NCBI RefSeq assembly: GCF_014647975.1
Contig: NZ_BMQF01000002.1
Location: 372,001-436,000, forward strand
DNA length: 64,000 bases
Direction of reading: 5' to 3'
Source of the DNA: Streptomyces fumigatiscleroticus
GTDB taxonomy: Bacteria > Actinomycetota > Actinomycetes > Streptomycetales > Streptomycetaceae
Both the position numbers and the translations under genes were made by a program. The notes under the pieces were generated by a model that worked only from the letters and a program-made list of their open reading frames with translations, ran no database searches and was not told the origin of the DNA. Each line of letters starts with the position of its first letter. The first letter of the stretch is position 1. Of this stretch, positions 27,617-35,974 are shown piece by piece.

Positions 27617-28021
27617 GAGGAGCAGGCCGCCCGGCGGGCCCGGTCCACGTCCATCGAGTACCGCACCGTCCACCCGGTCGTCCGCGTGCATTCCCTCACC
27701 GGCGAGCGCGGCCTGTTCATCGGCGGGTTCGCGCAGCGGATCGCGGGCCTGTCGGCCGGCGAGTCCCGCAGGATCCTCGATCCGCTCCAGGCGTACGTGA
27801 CCCGGCCGGAGAACGTGCTGCGCTGGCGCTGGTCGCCGGAGCAGCTGGTCCTCTTCGACAACCGCATCACCCAGCACTACGCCATCGACAACCACGACCG
27901 TCTGCCGCGCCGCCTGCACCGGGTGACCGTCGCCGGTGACGTGCCGGTCGGCATCGAGGGCAAGGAGAGCTATGTGATCGAGGGCGACGCCTCGCACTAC
28001 ACGCCGGTGGCGGCCGGGTAA
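27617..28021 (+). pseudogene. 3' remnant of a TauD/TfdA-family dioxygenase gene
   Basis: An open frame of about 134 codons reads EEQAARRARSTSIEYRTVHP, then GLFIGGFAQRI, QHYAIDNHDR and RRLHRVTVAGD. This is the C-terminal third of a 2-oxoglutarate Fe(II) dioxygenase, with the distal Fe-ligand His (QHYA) and the 2-oxoglutarate Arg. The N-terminal region with the HxD iron ligands is absent, and upstream is short-repeat DNA with no matching frame. A GTG at 27686 could start a 111-residue product, but it would not be active. Confidence 0.8.
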
Positions 28022-28140
28022 CCGGAACTTCACCCTCCGGAAGGGTCGCGTCCGCATCCTGGGCGGTCTCCGCGCGCGGGCGGGGGGCCGCCCAGACTGG
28101 TGGAGTTTTTGCCCGTCCCACGCACCGAACGAGCGGCCCC

Positions 28141-29520
28141 ATGACCAGCACCCCCGTCGGGACACCGCCGAAGGCGGACGACGCTTCCCTGACCCACGGC
28201 CTCAAGCAGCGCCATCTGTCGATGATCGCCCTCGGCGGCGTGATCGGCGCCGGGCTCTTCGTCGGCTCCGGCGCGGGCATCGCCGCCGCCGGCCCGTCGA
28301 TCGTCGTCGCCTACACCCTCTCCGGCCTGCTCGTCATGCTGGTGATGCGGATGCTCGGCGAGATGTCGGCCGCGTATCCGTCGTCGGGCTCCTTCTCGGC
28401 CCATGCCGAGCGGGCGATCGGCCCGTGGGCGGGCTTCACGGCCGGCTGGTCCTTCTGGGTCCTGCTCTGCACGGCGGTCGGCCTGGAGGGCATCGGCGCC
28501 GCGCAGATCGTCACCGGCTGGCTGCCGGGCACGCCCGAGTGGGTGTGGGTGCTGCTGTTCATGGTGGTGTTCTGCGGCACCAATCTCGCCGCCGTGAAGA
28601 ACTTCGGCGAGTTCGAGTTCTGGTTCGCGGCCCTGAAGGTCGCCGCGATCACCCTGTTCCTGGTGCTCGGCGTACTGGCGATCGCGGGTGTCCTGCCGGG
28701 CACCGACTCCCCCGGCGCCTCCCACCTCACCGACTTCCTGCCCAACGGCGGCGAGGGCCTGGTCGTCGGCCTGCTCGCCTCGGTCTTCGCCTACGGCGGC
28801 CTGGAGACGGTCACCATCGCGGCGGCCGAGTCGGAGAACCCGGTCAAGGGCGTGGCGAGCGCCGTCCGCACGGCGATGTGGCGGATCGCGCTGTTCTACA
28901 TCGGCTCGATGGCGGTCATCGTCACGCTGGTCCCGTGGAACTCGAAGGAGCTCGTCGAGAAGGGCCCGTACGTCGCCGCCCTCGACTCCCTCGGCATCCC
29001 GGGCGCCGGACAGCTGATGAACGTGGTCGTGCTGGTGGCCCTGCTGTCGGCGATGAACGCCAACATCTACGGCTCCTCCCGCATCGCCTACTCGCTGGTG
29101 GAGCGCGGTCAGGGCCCCAGGGCACTGGGCCGGGTCTCCGGCGGGGTGCCGCGCCCGGCCGTGCTGGTCTCCTCGCTCGTCGGCTTCGGCTGTGTGCTGC
29201 TCAGCTACTGGCGTCCCGACGACGTCTTCCCCTGGCTGCTCAACATGATCGGCGCGGTGATCCTGGTCGTCTGGGGCTTCATCGCCGTCTCCCAGCTGCG
29301 GCTGCGCGGCCGTCTGGAGCGCGAGGCACCGGAGGGCCCGGCCGTGCGGATGTGGGCGTTCCCGTGGCTGACCTGGGTCGCGCTGGCGGGCATGGTGACG
29401 GTGTTCGTCCTGATGGCCCGGGAGCCGGACACCCGGGTGCAGCTGTACTCGACGGGCGCGATGACGCTGGTACTGGCGGCGGCCGGCCACGCCCGGCAGC
29501 GCAGGCGCTCCGCCGGCTAG
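28141..29520 (+). CDS. APC-family amino acid permease, second copy
   Basis: 459 residues from ATG at 28141. Clearly paralogous to the 21537 permease: the first helix carries IALGGVIGAGLFVGSG, then VMRMLGEMSAAYPSSGSF, FGEFEFWFAALKVAAI and YVAALDSLGIPGAGQ. About twelve helices; a short 25-residue leader. Substrate not determinable. Its ribosome site is weak (GAGCGG). The gene lies between two gene remnants (TauD-type before, Fe/Mn SOD after) and ends in a very strong terminator. Confidence 0.93.
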   Translation: MTSTPVGTPPKADDASLTHGLKQRHLSMIALGGVIGAGLFVGSGAGIAAAGPSIVVAYTLSGLLVMLVMRMLGEMSAAYPSSGSFSAHAERAIGPWAGFTAGWSFWVLLCTAVGLEGIGAAQIVTGWLPGTPEWVWVLLFMVVFCGTNLAAVKNFGEFEFWFAALKVAAITLFLVLGVLAIAGVLPGTDSPGASHLTDFLPNGGEGLVVGLLASVFAYGGLETVTIAAAESENPVKGVASAVRTAMWRIALFYIGSMAVIVTLVPWNSKELVEKGPYVAALDSLGIPGAGQLMNVVVLVALLSAMNANIYGSSRIAYSLVERGQGPRALGRVSGGVPRPAVLVSSLVGFGCVLLSYWRPDDVFPWLLNMIGAVILVVWGFIAVSQLRLRGRLEREAPEGPAVRMWAFPWLTWVALAGMVTVFVLMAREPDTRVQLYSTGAMTLVLAAAGHARQRRRSAG

Positions 29521-29534
29521 CGCTCCTCGCCCGC

Positions 29535-29573
29535 AGGGCCCCCGCACGGAGAACGGATCCGTGCGGGGGCCCT
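29535..29573 (+). terminator. Terminator of the second permease
   Basis: A perfect 16-base stem (AGGGCCCCCGCACGGA with its complement) and 7-base loop, followed by T, 15 bases after the stop. Confidence 0.9.
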
Positions 29574-29604
29574 TCCGCGCGCCCGGGCCCGCACACCCGG
29601 ACTA

Positions 29605-29940
29605 TTGCTGCTGGCGAAGGACGGCGGCGGTGAGCCGCTGGCGGCCGACGGCGTGGGCGGACTGGCCGACGCGATCACCGAGTCCTTCGGCTCCTTCGCC
29701 GGCTTCAAGGCCCAGCTGTCCAGGGCCGCCGCGACCACGCAGGGCTCGGGCTGGGGCGTGCTGGCGTACGAGCCGCTCAGCGGGCGGCTCGTCGTCGAGC
29801 AGGTCTACGACCACCAGGGCAACGTCGGCCAGGGCTCCACGCCGATCCTGGTCTTCGACGCCTGGGAGCACGCCTTCTACCTTCAGTACAGGAACCAGAA
29901 GGTGGACTTCATCGAGGCGATGTGGCAGGTCGTGAACTGA
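29605..29940 (+). pseudogene. 3' remnant of an Fe/Mn superoxide dismutase gene (sodF-like)
   Basis: An open frame of about 111 codons starts [16 protein letters not shown] and continues with [22 protein letters not shown], the metal-site signature [12 protein letters not shown] and [13 protein letters not shown]. This is the whole C-terminal domain of Fe/Mn SOD, with the third and fourth metal ligands (Asp and His). The N-terminal helical hairpin that supplies the first two His ligands is missing. The break falls about 30 bases after the permease terminator. S. coelicolor, from memory, carries intact sodF in this neighbourhood. A product, if made, should be inactive. Confidence 0.85.
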
Positions 29941-30014
29941 CAGGACGTGGCGCGGCGGTACGAGGGGCCGCCAGGTCACGCGCCGACGTGCTGCTGCTGG
30001 CGCCCTGACGGCGC

Positions 30015-30053
30015 GGAGAGCCCCCGTGAGGACATGACTCGCGGGGGCTCTCC
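30015..30053 (-). terminator. Phosphatase operon terminator
   Basis: Arms GGAGAGCCCCCG and CGGGGGCTCTCC with a 15-base loop, nine bases after the histidine phosphatase stop on the minus strand. Confidence 0.75.
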
Positions 30054-30061
30054 CGGGTGCT

Positions 30062-30682
30062 TCACGGCGGGTCCGGCACGCACGGCACGTTGAGCGACAG
30101 CAGGGCGGCCGTGTCCCCGTCCAGGCGTAGTTCCGTCACCGCCGCGTTGCGCAGCCGCGGGAAGACCCGGCGGTACTCGCTCAAGGGGATGGACAGCAGC
30201 CGGCACAGGACCAGGCGGAGCAGGGTGTTGTGGGCGACGACCAGGACCCGTTCGCCGGGGTGGGCGGCGGCGATGCGGCGCAGGGCGTCGGCTCCCCGGT
30301 CCGCCGCGGCCCGCGGGTCCTCCGCTCCGGGGAAGTAACAGCTCACCGGGTCGGCGCGGAAGGCCGCCGCGAGTCCGGGCTCCACGGCCTCGAACTCGGC
30401 GAGCGTACGGCCCTCGACCACGCCGAAGTGGCATTCGCGCAGGGCCGGTTCGCGCACGGCGGTCAGGCCGAGGGCGCGGCAGGCCGGCTCGGCGGTGGCG
30501 ACGGCCCGGGTCAGCGGCGAGGTCCGCACGGCGTCGACCGGGTGGCGGGCGACCCAGCGCCCGAGCGCCTCGGCCTGGGCGCGTCCGATGTCGGTGAGGG
30601 GCACGTCGCTGACGCCGGCATACCGGTTCTCGGCGTGCCAGACGGTCTGCCCGTGCCGGGCCAGCAGCAGCGTGGTGCTCAT
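30062..30682 (-). CDS. Histidine phosphatase family protein (phosphoglycerate mutase-like)
   Basis: 206 residues from ATG at 30682 (MSTTLLLARHGQTVWH). The catalytic LARHGQT His, the TSPLTRAVATAEP Arg, the Glu in LRECHFGVVEG and the second His in LVVAHNTLLR are all present. The family covers 2,3-diphosphoglycerate mutases and many sugar-phosphate phosphatases. Next to a FGGY kinase 103 bases upstream on the same strand, a sugar-phosphate substrate is plausible but unproven. Confidence 0.88.
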   Translation of the reverse strand: MSTTLLLARHGQTVWHAENRYAGVSDVPLTDIGRAQAEALGRWVARHPVDAVRTSPLTRAVATAEPACRALGLTAVREPALRECHFGVVEGRTLAEFEAVEPGLAAAFRADPVSCYFPGAEDPRAAADRGADALRRIAAAHPGERVLVVAHNTLLRLVLCRLLSIPLSEYRRVFPRLRNAAVTELRLDGDTAALLSLNVPCVPDPP

Positions 30683-30785
30683 GAGGCGGTCCGTCCGTGC
30701 GGGGCGACGACAGGGGCAGGGCCGTGGGACCGTCCGATCGTACGGGGATGGGGCACCGCACGTTCCCGAGGGCGTCCCCGCGGCG

Positions 30786-32285
30786 TCAGGGCCGGTCGGC
30801 GTCCGGGTGCAGCCGGGCGCGGGCGTGCGCGGCGACCGGGGCCGGCAGCCAGCCACGGGCCGCCAGTTCGCCGACGAGGCGGGCGTACGGCTCCGCGAAC
30901 AGGGCGGTGCGGCCGGGGCGCGGCCGAAGCACCGTGCGGATGTGGACCATGCCCTCGGCGGCCTCGGCGAGCGTGGGCGCGGCGCCGGTGCCGTACGCGG
31001 CCAGCGCGGCCATGCCCAGGGCCGGTTCGGGCTGCTCCGGCACGCGGACCGGGCGGCCGAGGATGTCGGCGCGCAGCTGGTTCCAGTACGCGCTGCGGGC
31101 GGCGCCGCCGGTGAAGGCGAGGGGGCCGTCCAGCGGGGCGCCCAGCTGATGCAGGTAGTCCAGGCAGAGCCGCTCGGTGAGGCCGACGCCCTGGAGCAGC
31201 GCGGCCCACAGGTCGGCGTCGTCGGCGGGCTCCCCGAGGAGCAGGCCGGTCGCCTCCGGCGCCAGGAACGGGAAGCGCTCGCCCGCCGACACCAGCGGGT
31301 AGGCCACCGCGCCGGACGGTTCGAAGGCGGCGGCGCGGGCGTCCATGGCGGCGGCGTCGGCCCCGGGGAAGCGGGCGGTCAGCACCCCCGCCCCCACGCT
31401 GGAGGCGCCGCCCGGCAGCCAGCCGCCGTCCGGGGCCCGGTGGTTGTAGACCACTCCGGCGGCGTCCCGGACGGGGACGGGCGAGGCGCCCTTCAGCACC
31501 AGGGTGGTGCCCAGCACCGAGTTCCAGGAGCCGGGCCTGAGGGCACCCGAGGCGATCTGGGCCGCGCAGCCGTCGGTCATTCCGGCGATCACCGGGGTGC
31601 CGGCGGGGATGCCGGTGGCGTCGGCGGCGGCCCGGCAGACCTCGCCGAGACGGGTGCCGGGGCGTACCACGGCGGGCAGCAGGTCCTCGGGCAGGCCGAG
31701 CCGGTCCAGCGCGGCGTGCGGCCAGTCCTCGTGCTCCGGGTCGTAGCCGGTCTTGAGGGCGTGGCTGGAGTCGGCGGGGACCGGCCCGCCGGTGAGCCGG
31801 GCGAGGACCAGATCGGGCTGGTGGGCGAGGCGGAGCCGGTCACCGGCGGACCGCGCCCCTCCCGGTCCCGCCCCGCCGTACTCCTCCACCAGCCACAGCG
31901 CCCTGGGCAGCGCCCAGGTGTCCTGCACCGCCCACCCCGCCTCGCGCACCCGGGCCGCACACCGCGCCGCGCGGGTGTCGTCGTACATCAGCGCGGGGCT
32001 CATCGGGCGTCCCGAGGCGTCGGTCAGCAGCACCGTGCCGGACGTGCCGCACACCGCCAGCCCGCCGATCCGCACCCCGTCCAGCGGGCCGAGCGCGGCA
32101 CGGGACGCCGCGCGGACCGCCTCCCACCACTGCTCCGGGTCCTGCTCGTGCCGGCCGCCCGCCCGCCGTCCCGCCAGCGGGGCGGCACCCCAGGCCGGCA
32201 CCGTGCCGTCGGCGGTGACGGCGAGCACGCGGACGCTCTGCGTGCCCAGGTCGATGCCCAGCCACGCCCGTGCCGCCCGAACCAT
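30786..32285 (-). CDS. FGGY-family carbohydrate kinase A
   Basis: 499 residues from ATG at 32285, with GGAGG five bases upstream. The N-terminal ATPase fold reads AWLGIDLGTQSVRVLAV. The sugar-site segment SPALMYDDTRA, the central IAGMTDGCAAQIASG, and the C-terminal ATP-site LAFTGGAARSAYWNQL (FGGY signature 2 region) are present. It phosphorylates a sugar or polyol such as xylulose or an analogue; substrate unknown. It probably forms an operon with the phosphatase downstream and is divergent from the dehydrogenase/kinase B pair across a 267-base gap. Confidence 0.92.
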   Translation of the reverse strand: MVRAARAWLGIDLGTQSVRVLAVTADGTVPAWGAAPLAGRRAGGRHEQDPEQWWEAVRAASRAALGPLDGVRIGGLAVCGTSGTVLLTDASGRPMSPALMYDDTRAARCAARVREAGWAVQDTWALPRALWLVEEYGGAGPGGARSAGDRLRLAHQPDLVLARLTGGPVPADSSHALKTGYDPEHEDWPHAALDRLGLPEDLLPAVVRPGTRLGEVCRAAADATGIPAGTPVIAGMTDGCAAQIASGALRPGSWNSVLGTTLVLKGASPVPVRDAAGVVYNHRAPDGGWLPGGASSVGAGVLTARFPGADAAAMDARAAAFEPSGAVAYPLVSAGERFPFLAPEATGLLLGEPADDADLWAALLQGVGLTERLCLDYLHQLGAPLDGPLAFTGGAARSAYWNQLRADILGRPVRVPEQPEPALGMAALAAYGTGAAPTLAEAAEGMVHIRTVLRPRPGRTALFAEPYARLVGELAARGWLPAPVAAHARARLHPDADRP

Positions 32286-32552
32286 TCCGGCCTCCACGCC
32301 TCGCGCCCCGGTCCTCACGATTCCGTGCCTGTCCCCGATGGTGACGCCCCGCTTTCGTCCGCGCGAGGGATTGACGCACACCTTCCGCCGCTCCACCCTC
32401 GGTTGACGAGTCGACGGGGCGCCGGCCCGGGCCCTGCGTGACCTGGCAGAGCACCGGGTCCGTTGGACGGGCACCAGGTCCGTCATGCGATGTGCGGGAC
32501 GGCGGACGGCACCTGGACAACTCTTCGACGCCCAGACGGGAGATTCCCCGCG

Positions 32553-33584
32553 ATGACCGAACCTGTGCGTGTGGTGGCCGCCGGTGACCACTTCGTCTGT
32601 CCGGAGCTGATCACCCGGGCCATCGCCGTGGAGCTGCGCGACCGGCCCGTCGACGTGCGCGAGCTGACCCTCGGCTGGCCGCTCGAGCCGTTCGGCCCGG
32701 TGGCCGAGGTGGAGGAGGCCGGCGACGCGGAGGACGAGCTGATCGGCGCACTGGCGGGTGCCGAGGTGCTGGTCACGCAGATGGGCCCGGTCACCGAACG
32801 CGTGCTGGCCGCCTGCCCCGGGCTGCGGCTGGTGGTGGTGTGCCGGGGCGGCCCGGTCAACGTCAACCTGGACGCGGCCAAGGCCCGGGAGGTACGGGTC
32901 TGCTACGCGCCCGGCCGCAACGCCGCCGCCACCGCCGAGTTCGCCATCGGCCTCATGCTCGCGGCCCTGCGCCGCATCCCCCGGGCGCACGAGCTGCTGG
33001 CCCGGCGGGGCAGCTGGGAGCAGTCGACGTACTACACCTACGAGCACGCCGGTCTGGAGCTGGAGGACCTGCCCGTCGGGCTGGTCGGCTACGGGGCCGT
33101 CGGCAGCCGGGTGGCCCGCGTGCTGTGCGCGTTCGGCGCGCAGGTGATGGTCCACGACCCGTACGTCCGCGGCGAGATCCACGGGCTGCGGGTCGCCTCC
33201 CTCGACGAACTGCTGCGCCGCTCGCAGGTGGTCACGCTGCACGCCCGGCTCACGGACGAGACCCGCGGCCTGCTCGGCGCCCGCGAGCTGGGGCTGCTCC
33301 CCGACGGCGCGGTGGTGGTGAACGCGGCGCGCGGCCCGCTGCTGGACGAGGAGGCGCTGTGCGACGCGCTGGAGGGCGGCCGGCTGTCCGCGGCGGCGCT
33401 GGACACCTACGCGCGCGAGCCGCTCCCGGCCGGCTCGCGGCTGCTCGGTCTCGCCGACCGCGTGGTGCTCACCCCGCACCTGGGCGGGGCCTCCCGCGCG
33501 GTGGCGGAGAAGGCGGCGCGGATCGCCGCCGAGGAGGTCGGCCGCTGGCTGCGCGGCGAGCCTCTCGCGCACTGCCTGACCTGA
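32553..33584 (+). CDS. D-isomer-specific 2-hydroxyacid dehydrogenase (SerA/HPR-like)
   Basis: 343 residues from ATG at 32553, with GGGAGA upstream. The NAD-binding Rossmann motif is VGLVGYGAVGSRVARVL. The catalytic Arg is in VNAARGPLLDEE, the Glu in TYAREPLP and the His in LTPHLGGASR. It reduces 2-keto acids to D-2-hydroxy acids or the reverse. No ACT domain, so not a serine-feedback-regulated enzyme. Kinase B starts 26 bases after the stop (operon). Together with two sugar kinases it suggests catabolism of a sugar acid or polyol. Confidence 0.92.
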   Translation: MTEPVRVVAAGDHFVCPELITRAIAVELRDRPVDVRELTLGWPLEPFGPVAEVEEAGDAEDELIGALAGAEVLVTQMGPVTERVLAACPGLRLVVVCRGGPVNVNLDAAKAREVRVCYAPGRNAAATAEFAIGLMLAALRRIPRAHELLARRGSWEQSTYYTYEHAGLELEDLPVGLVGYGAVGSRVARVLCAFGAQVMVHDPYVRGEIHGLRVASLDELLRRSQVVTLHARLTDETRGLLGARELGLLPDGAVVVNAARGPLLDEEALCDALEGGRLSAAALDTYAREPLPAGSRLLGLADRVVLTPHLGGASRAVAEKAARIAAEEVGRWLRGEPLAHCLT

Positions 33585-33610
33585 CATCCGGCACGACAGG
33601 GGTGAGCGGC

Positions 33611-35029
33611 ATGTACGTCGGGATCGACGTGGGCACGTCCGTGGTGAAGGCCGCCGCGTTCGACGGCCCGGGCCGGCAGCTGGCCGTCGCCGCCCGCCCG
33701 GTCGCCCTCGCGCTGGGCGGCGGCCGGGTCGAGCAGGACATGGAGGAGGTGTACGCGGCGGTCGTCGCCGTGCTCGCGGAGCTGACCTCCGAGGTCGCCG
33801 GGCCGGTGGAGCTGGCCGGGCTCACCGGGCAGGGCGACGGAGTGTGGCTGGTCGACGCGGAGGGCCGGCCGGTGCGGCCCGCGGTGTCCTGGATGGACGG
33901 CCGGGCGCACGAGCTGCTGGACCAGTGGCTGGCGGACGGCACCTTCGAGACGGTGTTCCGGCGCACCGGCAGCGCCATGTTCCCGGGCTGCCCGGGCCCG
34001 CTGCTGGCCTGGCTCGACCGCATGGAACCGGCGTCCCTGGACGCCGCGGCCACCGCCCTGTACTGCAAGGACATGGTCTTCCGGCGGCTGACGGGGGCAC
34101 CGGCGGCGACGGATGTCTCCGACGCGTCGATGCCGTTCCTCGATCCGCGCACCCGGTCCTACGACAACGGGGTGGTGGAGCTGCTGGGCCTGACCCACCG
34201 GCGCCGGCTGCTCGCCCCGGTCGGCGACCCGCTCCCCACGGCCCGCGCCCGGGGCGAGGGGCTGCCGGCCGGCGTCCCGGTCGCCGACGGCCCCTACGAC
34301 CTGCCCGCCTGCGCGCTCGGTGCCGGCGTCACCGCCCCCGGCGACGGCCTGCTGATCGTCGGCACCTGTCTGGCCGCCCTGGTCGCGACGGACGTACTGG
34401 ACCTGAGCGGTGAGCCGGCCGGGCTGTACATCTCCACCGACCGGCCGGGGCACTGGCTGCGGGCCATGCCGGCGATGGTGGGCACGGCGGCGCTGGACTG
34501 GGTGCTGTCGACGACGGGGGTACGCCACGAGGAGGTGGACGGGCTGCTGGCGGCGGCCCCGCCGGGCGCGCACGGGGTGCGGGTGCTGCCGTACTTCGCC
34601 CCGTCGGGCGAGCGGGCCCCGTTCGTGGAGCCCCGGCTGCGGGCGGAGCTGTCCGGTGTGTCCCTGGAGACCACCCGCGGCGACCTGGTCCGCGCCACCT
34701 GCGAGGGGATCGGCTACGCCGCCCGGCACTGCCTCGGGGCGGCGGGCCTGACCGGTGCGCTGGCGGTGTGCGGCGGCGGCACCCGCTCCCCCGCCTGGAC
34801 GCAGCTGCTCGCCGATGTGCTCGGACGGCCCCTGCGGGTCGCCGAGGGCGAGGTCGGCGCCCGGGGCGCGGTGCTCGCGGCGGCCGGACGGTACGGGGCC
34901 GGGCTGGACACCTCCGCGTGGACGCGGCCGGCGACGGTGATCGAGCCGGACGCGGAGCGGGCCGCGTACTACGCCGAGGGGTACGCGGACCATCTGGCCC
35001 GGCTGGCCGGGGCACGGGCGCGGCGGTGA
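33611..35029 (+). CDS. FGGY-family carbohydrate kinase B (xylulokinase-like)
   Basis: 472 residues from ATG at 33611, with GGGG eight bases upstream. N-terminal MYVGIDVGTSVVKAAAF, catalytic-site region PAVSWMDGRAHELLD, and C-terminal LAVCGGGTRSPAWTQLLAD are intact. It differs strongly from kinase A across the divergent promoter and is not a recent duplicate. Same family, so sugar or polyol phosphorylation with ATP; substrate not determinable. No transporter, aldolase or regulator gene is in the cluster. Confidence 0.92.
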   Translation: MYVGIDVGTSVVKAAAFDGPGRQLAVAARPVALALGGGRVEQDMEEVYAAVVAVLAELTSEVAGPVELAGLTGQGDGVWLVDAEGRPVRPAVSWMDGRAHELLDQWLADGTFETVFRRTGSAMFPGCPGPLLAWLDRMEPASLDAAATALYCKDMVFRRLTGAPAATDVSDASMPFLDPRTRSYDNGVVELLGLTHRRRLLAPVGDPLPTARARGEGLPAGVPVADGPYDLPACALGAGVTAPGDGLLIVGTCLAALVATDVLDLSGEPAGLYISTDRPGHWLRAMPAMVGTAALDWVLSTTGVRHEEVDGLLAAAPPGAHGVRVLPYFAPSGERAPFVEPRLRAELSGVSLETTRGDLVRATCEGIGYAARHCLGAAGLTGALAVCGGGTRSPAWTQLLADVLGRPLRVAEGEVGARGAVLAAAGRYGAGLDTSAWTRPATVIEPDAERAAYYAEGYADHLARLAGARARR

Positions 35030-35172
35030 GCGCCGCCGCGCGGAGGAGGTCCGTCCGCCGGGCCCGGCACACCCCTCACCCCGAGGAGTACGTCCGGTGT
35101 GCCGCCCCCGGATGCCGGCGCTGTCAGCGGCGCGGGCACTGGACCGAGGGCGGCGACGTCCCGGCGTGGCCC

Positions 35173-35835
35173 TTACAGGTTGCTGAAGTCCGGGCCCTTG
35201 GTGCGGGTGCGCTTGATCTCGTAGAAGCCGGGGACCGACGCGACCGCGAGCGTGCCGTCCCAGAGCTTGGCGGCCTCCTCGCCCTTGGGGGCGGGGGTGA
35301 CGACCGGGCCGAAGAAGGCGATCTGCTCGCCGTCGGCACCCGGGACGGCGATGACCGGGGTGCCGACCTCCTGGCCGACCTTGTCGATGCCCTCCTTGTG
35401 CGAGGCGCGCAGCTGGGCGTCGAACTCGAAGTCCTCCTGGTCGGCGTAGTCGATCAGGTCGGCGGGCAGCCCGGCGTCGGCCAGGGCGCCGGCGATGGCC
35501 TCCAGGGTCGGGCCCTCGCCGTTGTTGTGGAAACGGGTACCGAGCGCGGTGTACAGCGGGCCCAGCACCTCGGCGCCGTGCTTCTGCCAGGCGGCGGTCA
35601 CCACCCGCACCGGCTTCCAGGCCTTGGTGGCCAGCATCTCCCGGTACTCCTCGGGCAGCTCGTCGAGCTTGTCCTCGTTGAGCACGGCCAGGCTCATGAC
35701 GTGCCAGCGGACCTCGATGTCGCGGACCTTCTCGACCTCCAGCACCCAGCGGGAGGTCATCCAGGCCCAGGGGCACAGCGGGTCGAACCAGAAGTCGACG
35801 GGGGTCTTGCCGGCGGCGGTGACGGTCTCGGACAT
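35173..35835 (-). CDS. DsbA-fold mycothiol-dependent nitroreductase-like protein (Rv2466c type)
   Basis: 220 residues from ATG at 35835. Thioredoxin-fold DsbA-family protein with the active-site segment FWFDPLCPWAWMTSRW: CPWA in place of CxxC, as in the mycothiol-dependent reductase Rv2466c of M. tuberculosis. The cis-Pro loop GTPVIAVPG is present. It probably reduces thiols or nitro groups with mycothiol in the cytoplasm. Single gene, divergent from the first M1 aminopeptidase. Confidence 0.9.
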   Translation of the reverse strand: MSETVTAAGKTPVDFWFDPLCPWAWMTSRWVLEVEKVRDIEVRWHVMSLAVLNEDKLDELPEEYREMLATKAWKPVRVVTAAWQKHGAEVLGPLYTALGTRFHNNGEGPTLEAIAGALADAGLPADLIDYADQEDFEFDAQLRASHKEGIDKVGQEVGTPVIAVPGADGEQIAFFGPVVTPAPKGEEAAKLWDGTLAVASVPGFYEIKRTRTKGPDFSNL

Positions 35836-35974
35836 GGCTCTCCTCGGATTACGGTCGTGAACCGGGCAACACCGACCGGCGCCCAGCGCATTCCCGGCTG
35901 CCGCACGTCAGGAGCGCATGGCAGGATCGGTCCTGTTCCACCCCCGTCCCGACCACCCTGAGGGAGTGCCTTCC

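Noticed and set aside
28141..29520. Permease as a mobile-element cargo
   Set aside because: No transposase, terminal inverted repeats or target duplication found around it, although the flanking remnants hint at past rearrangement.
30786..33587. 933-residue open frame extending kinase A upstream
   Set aside because: The extension is antisense to the 2-hydroxyacid dehydrogenase; kinase A starts at 32285 after GGAGG.
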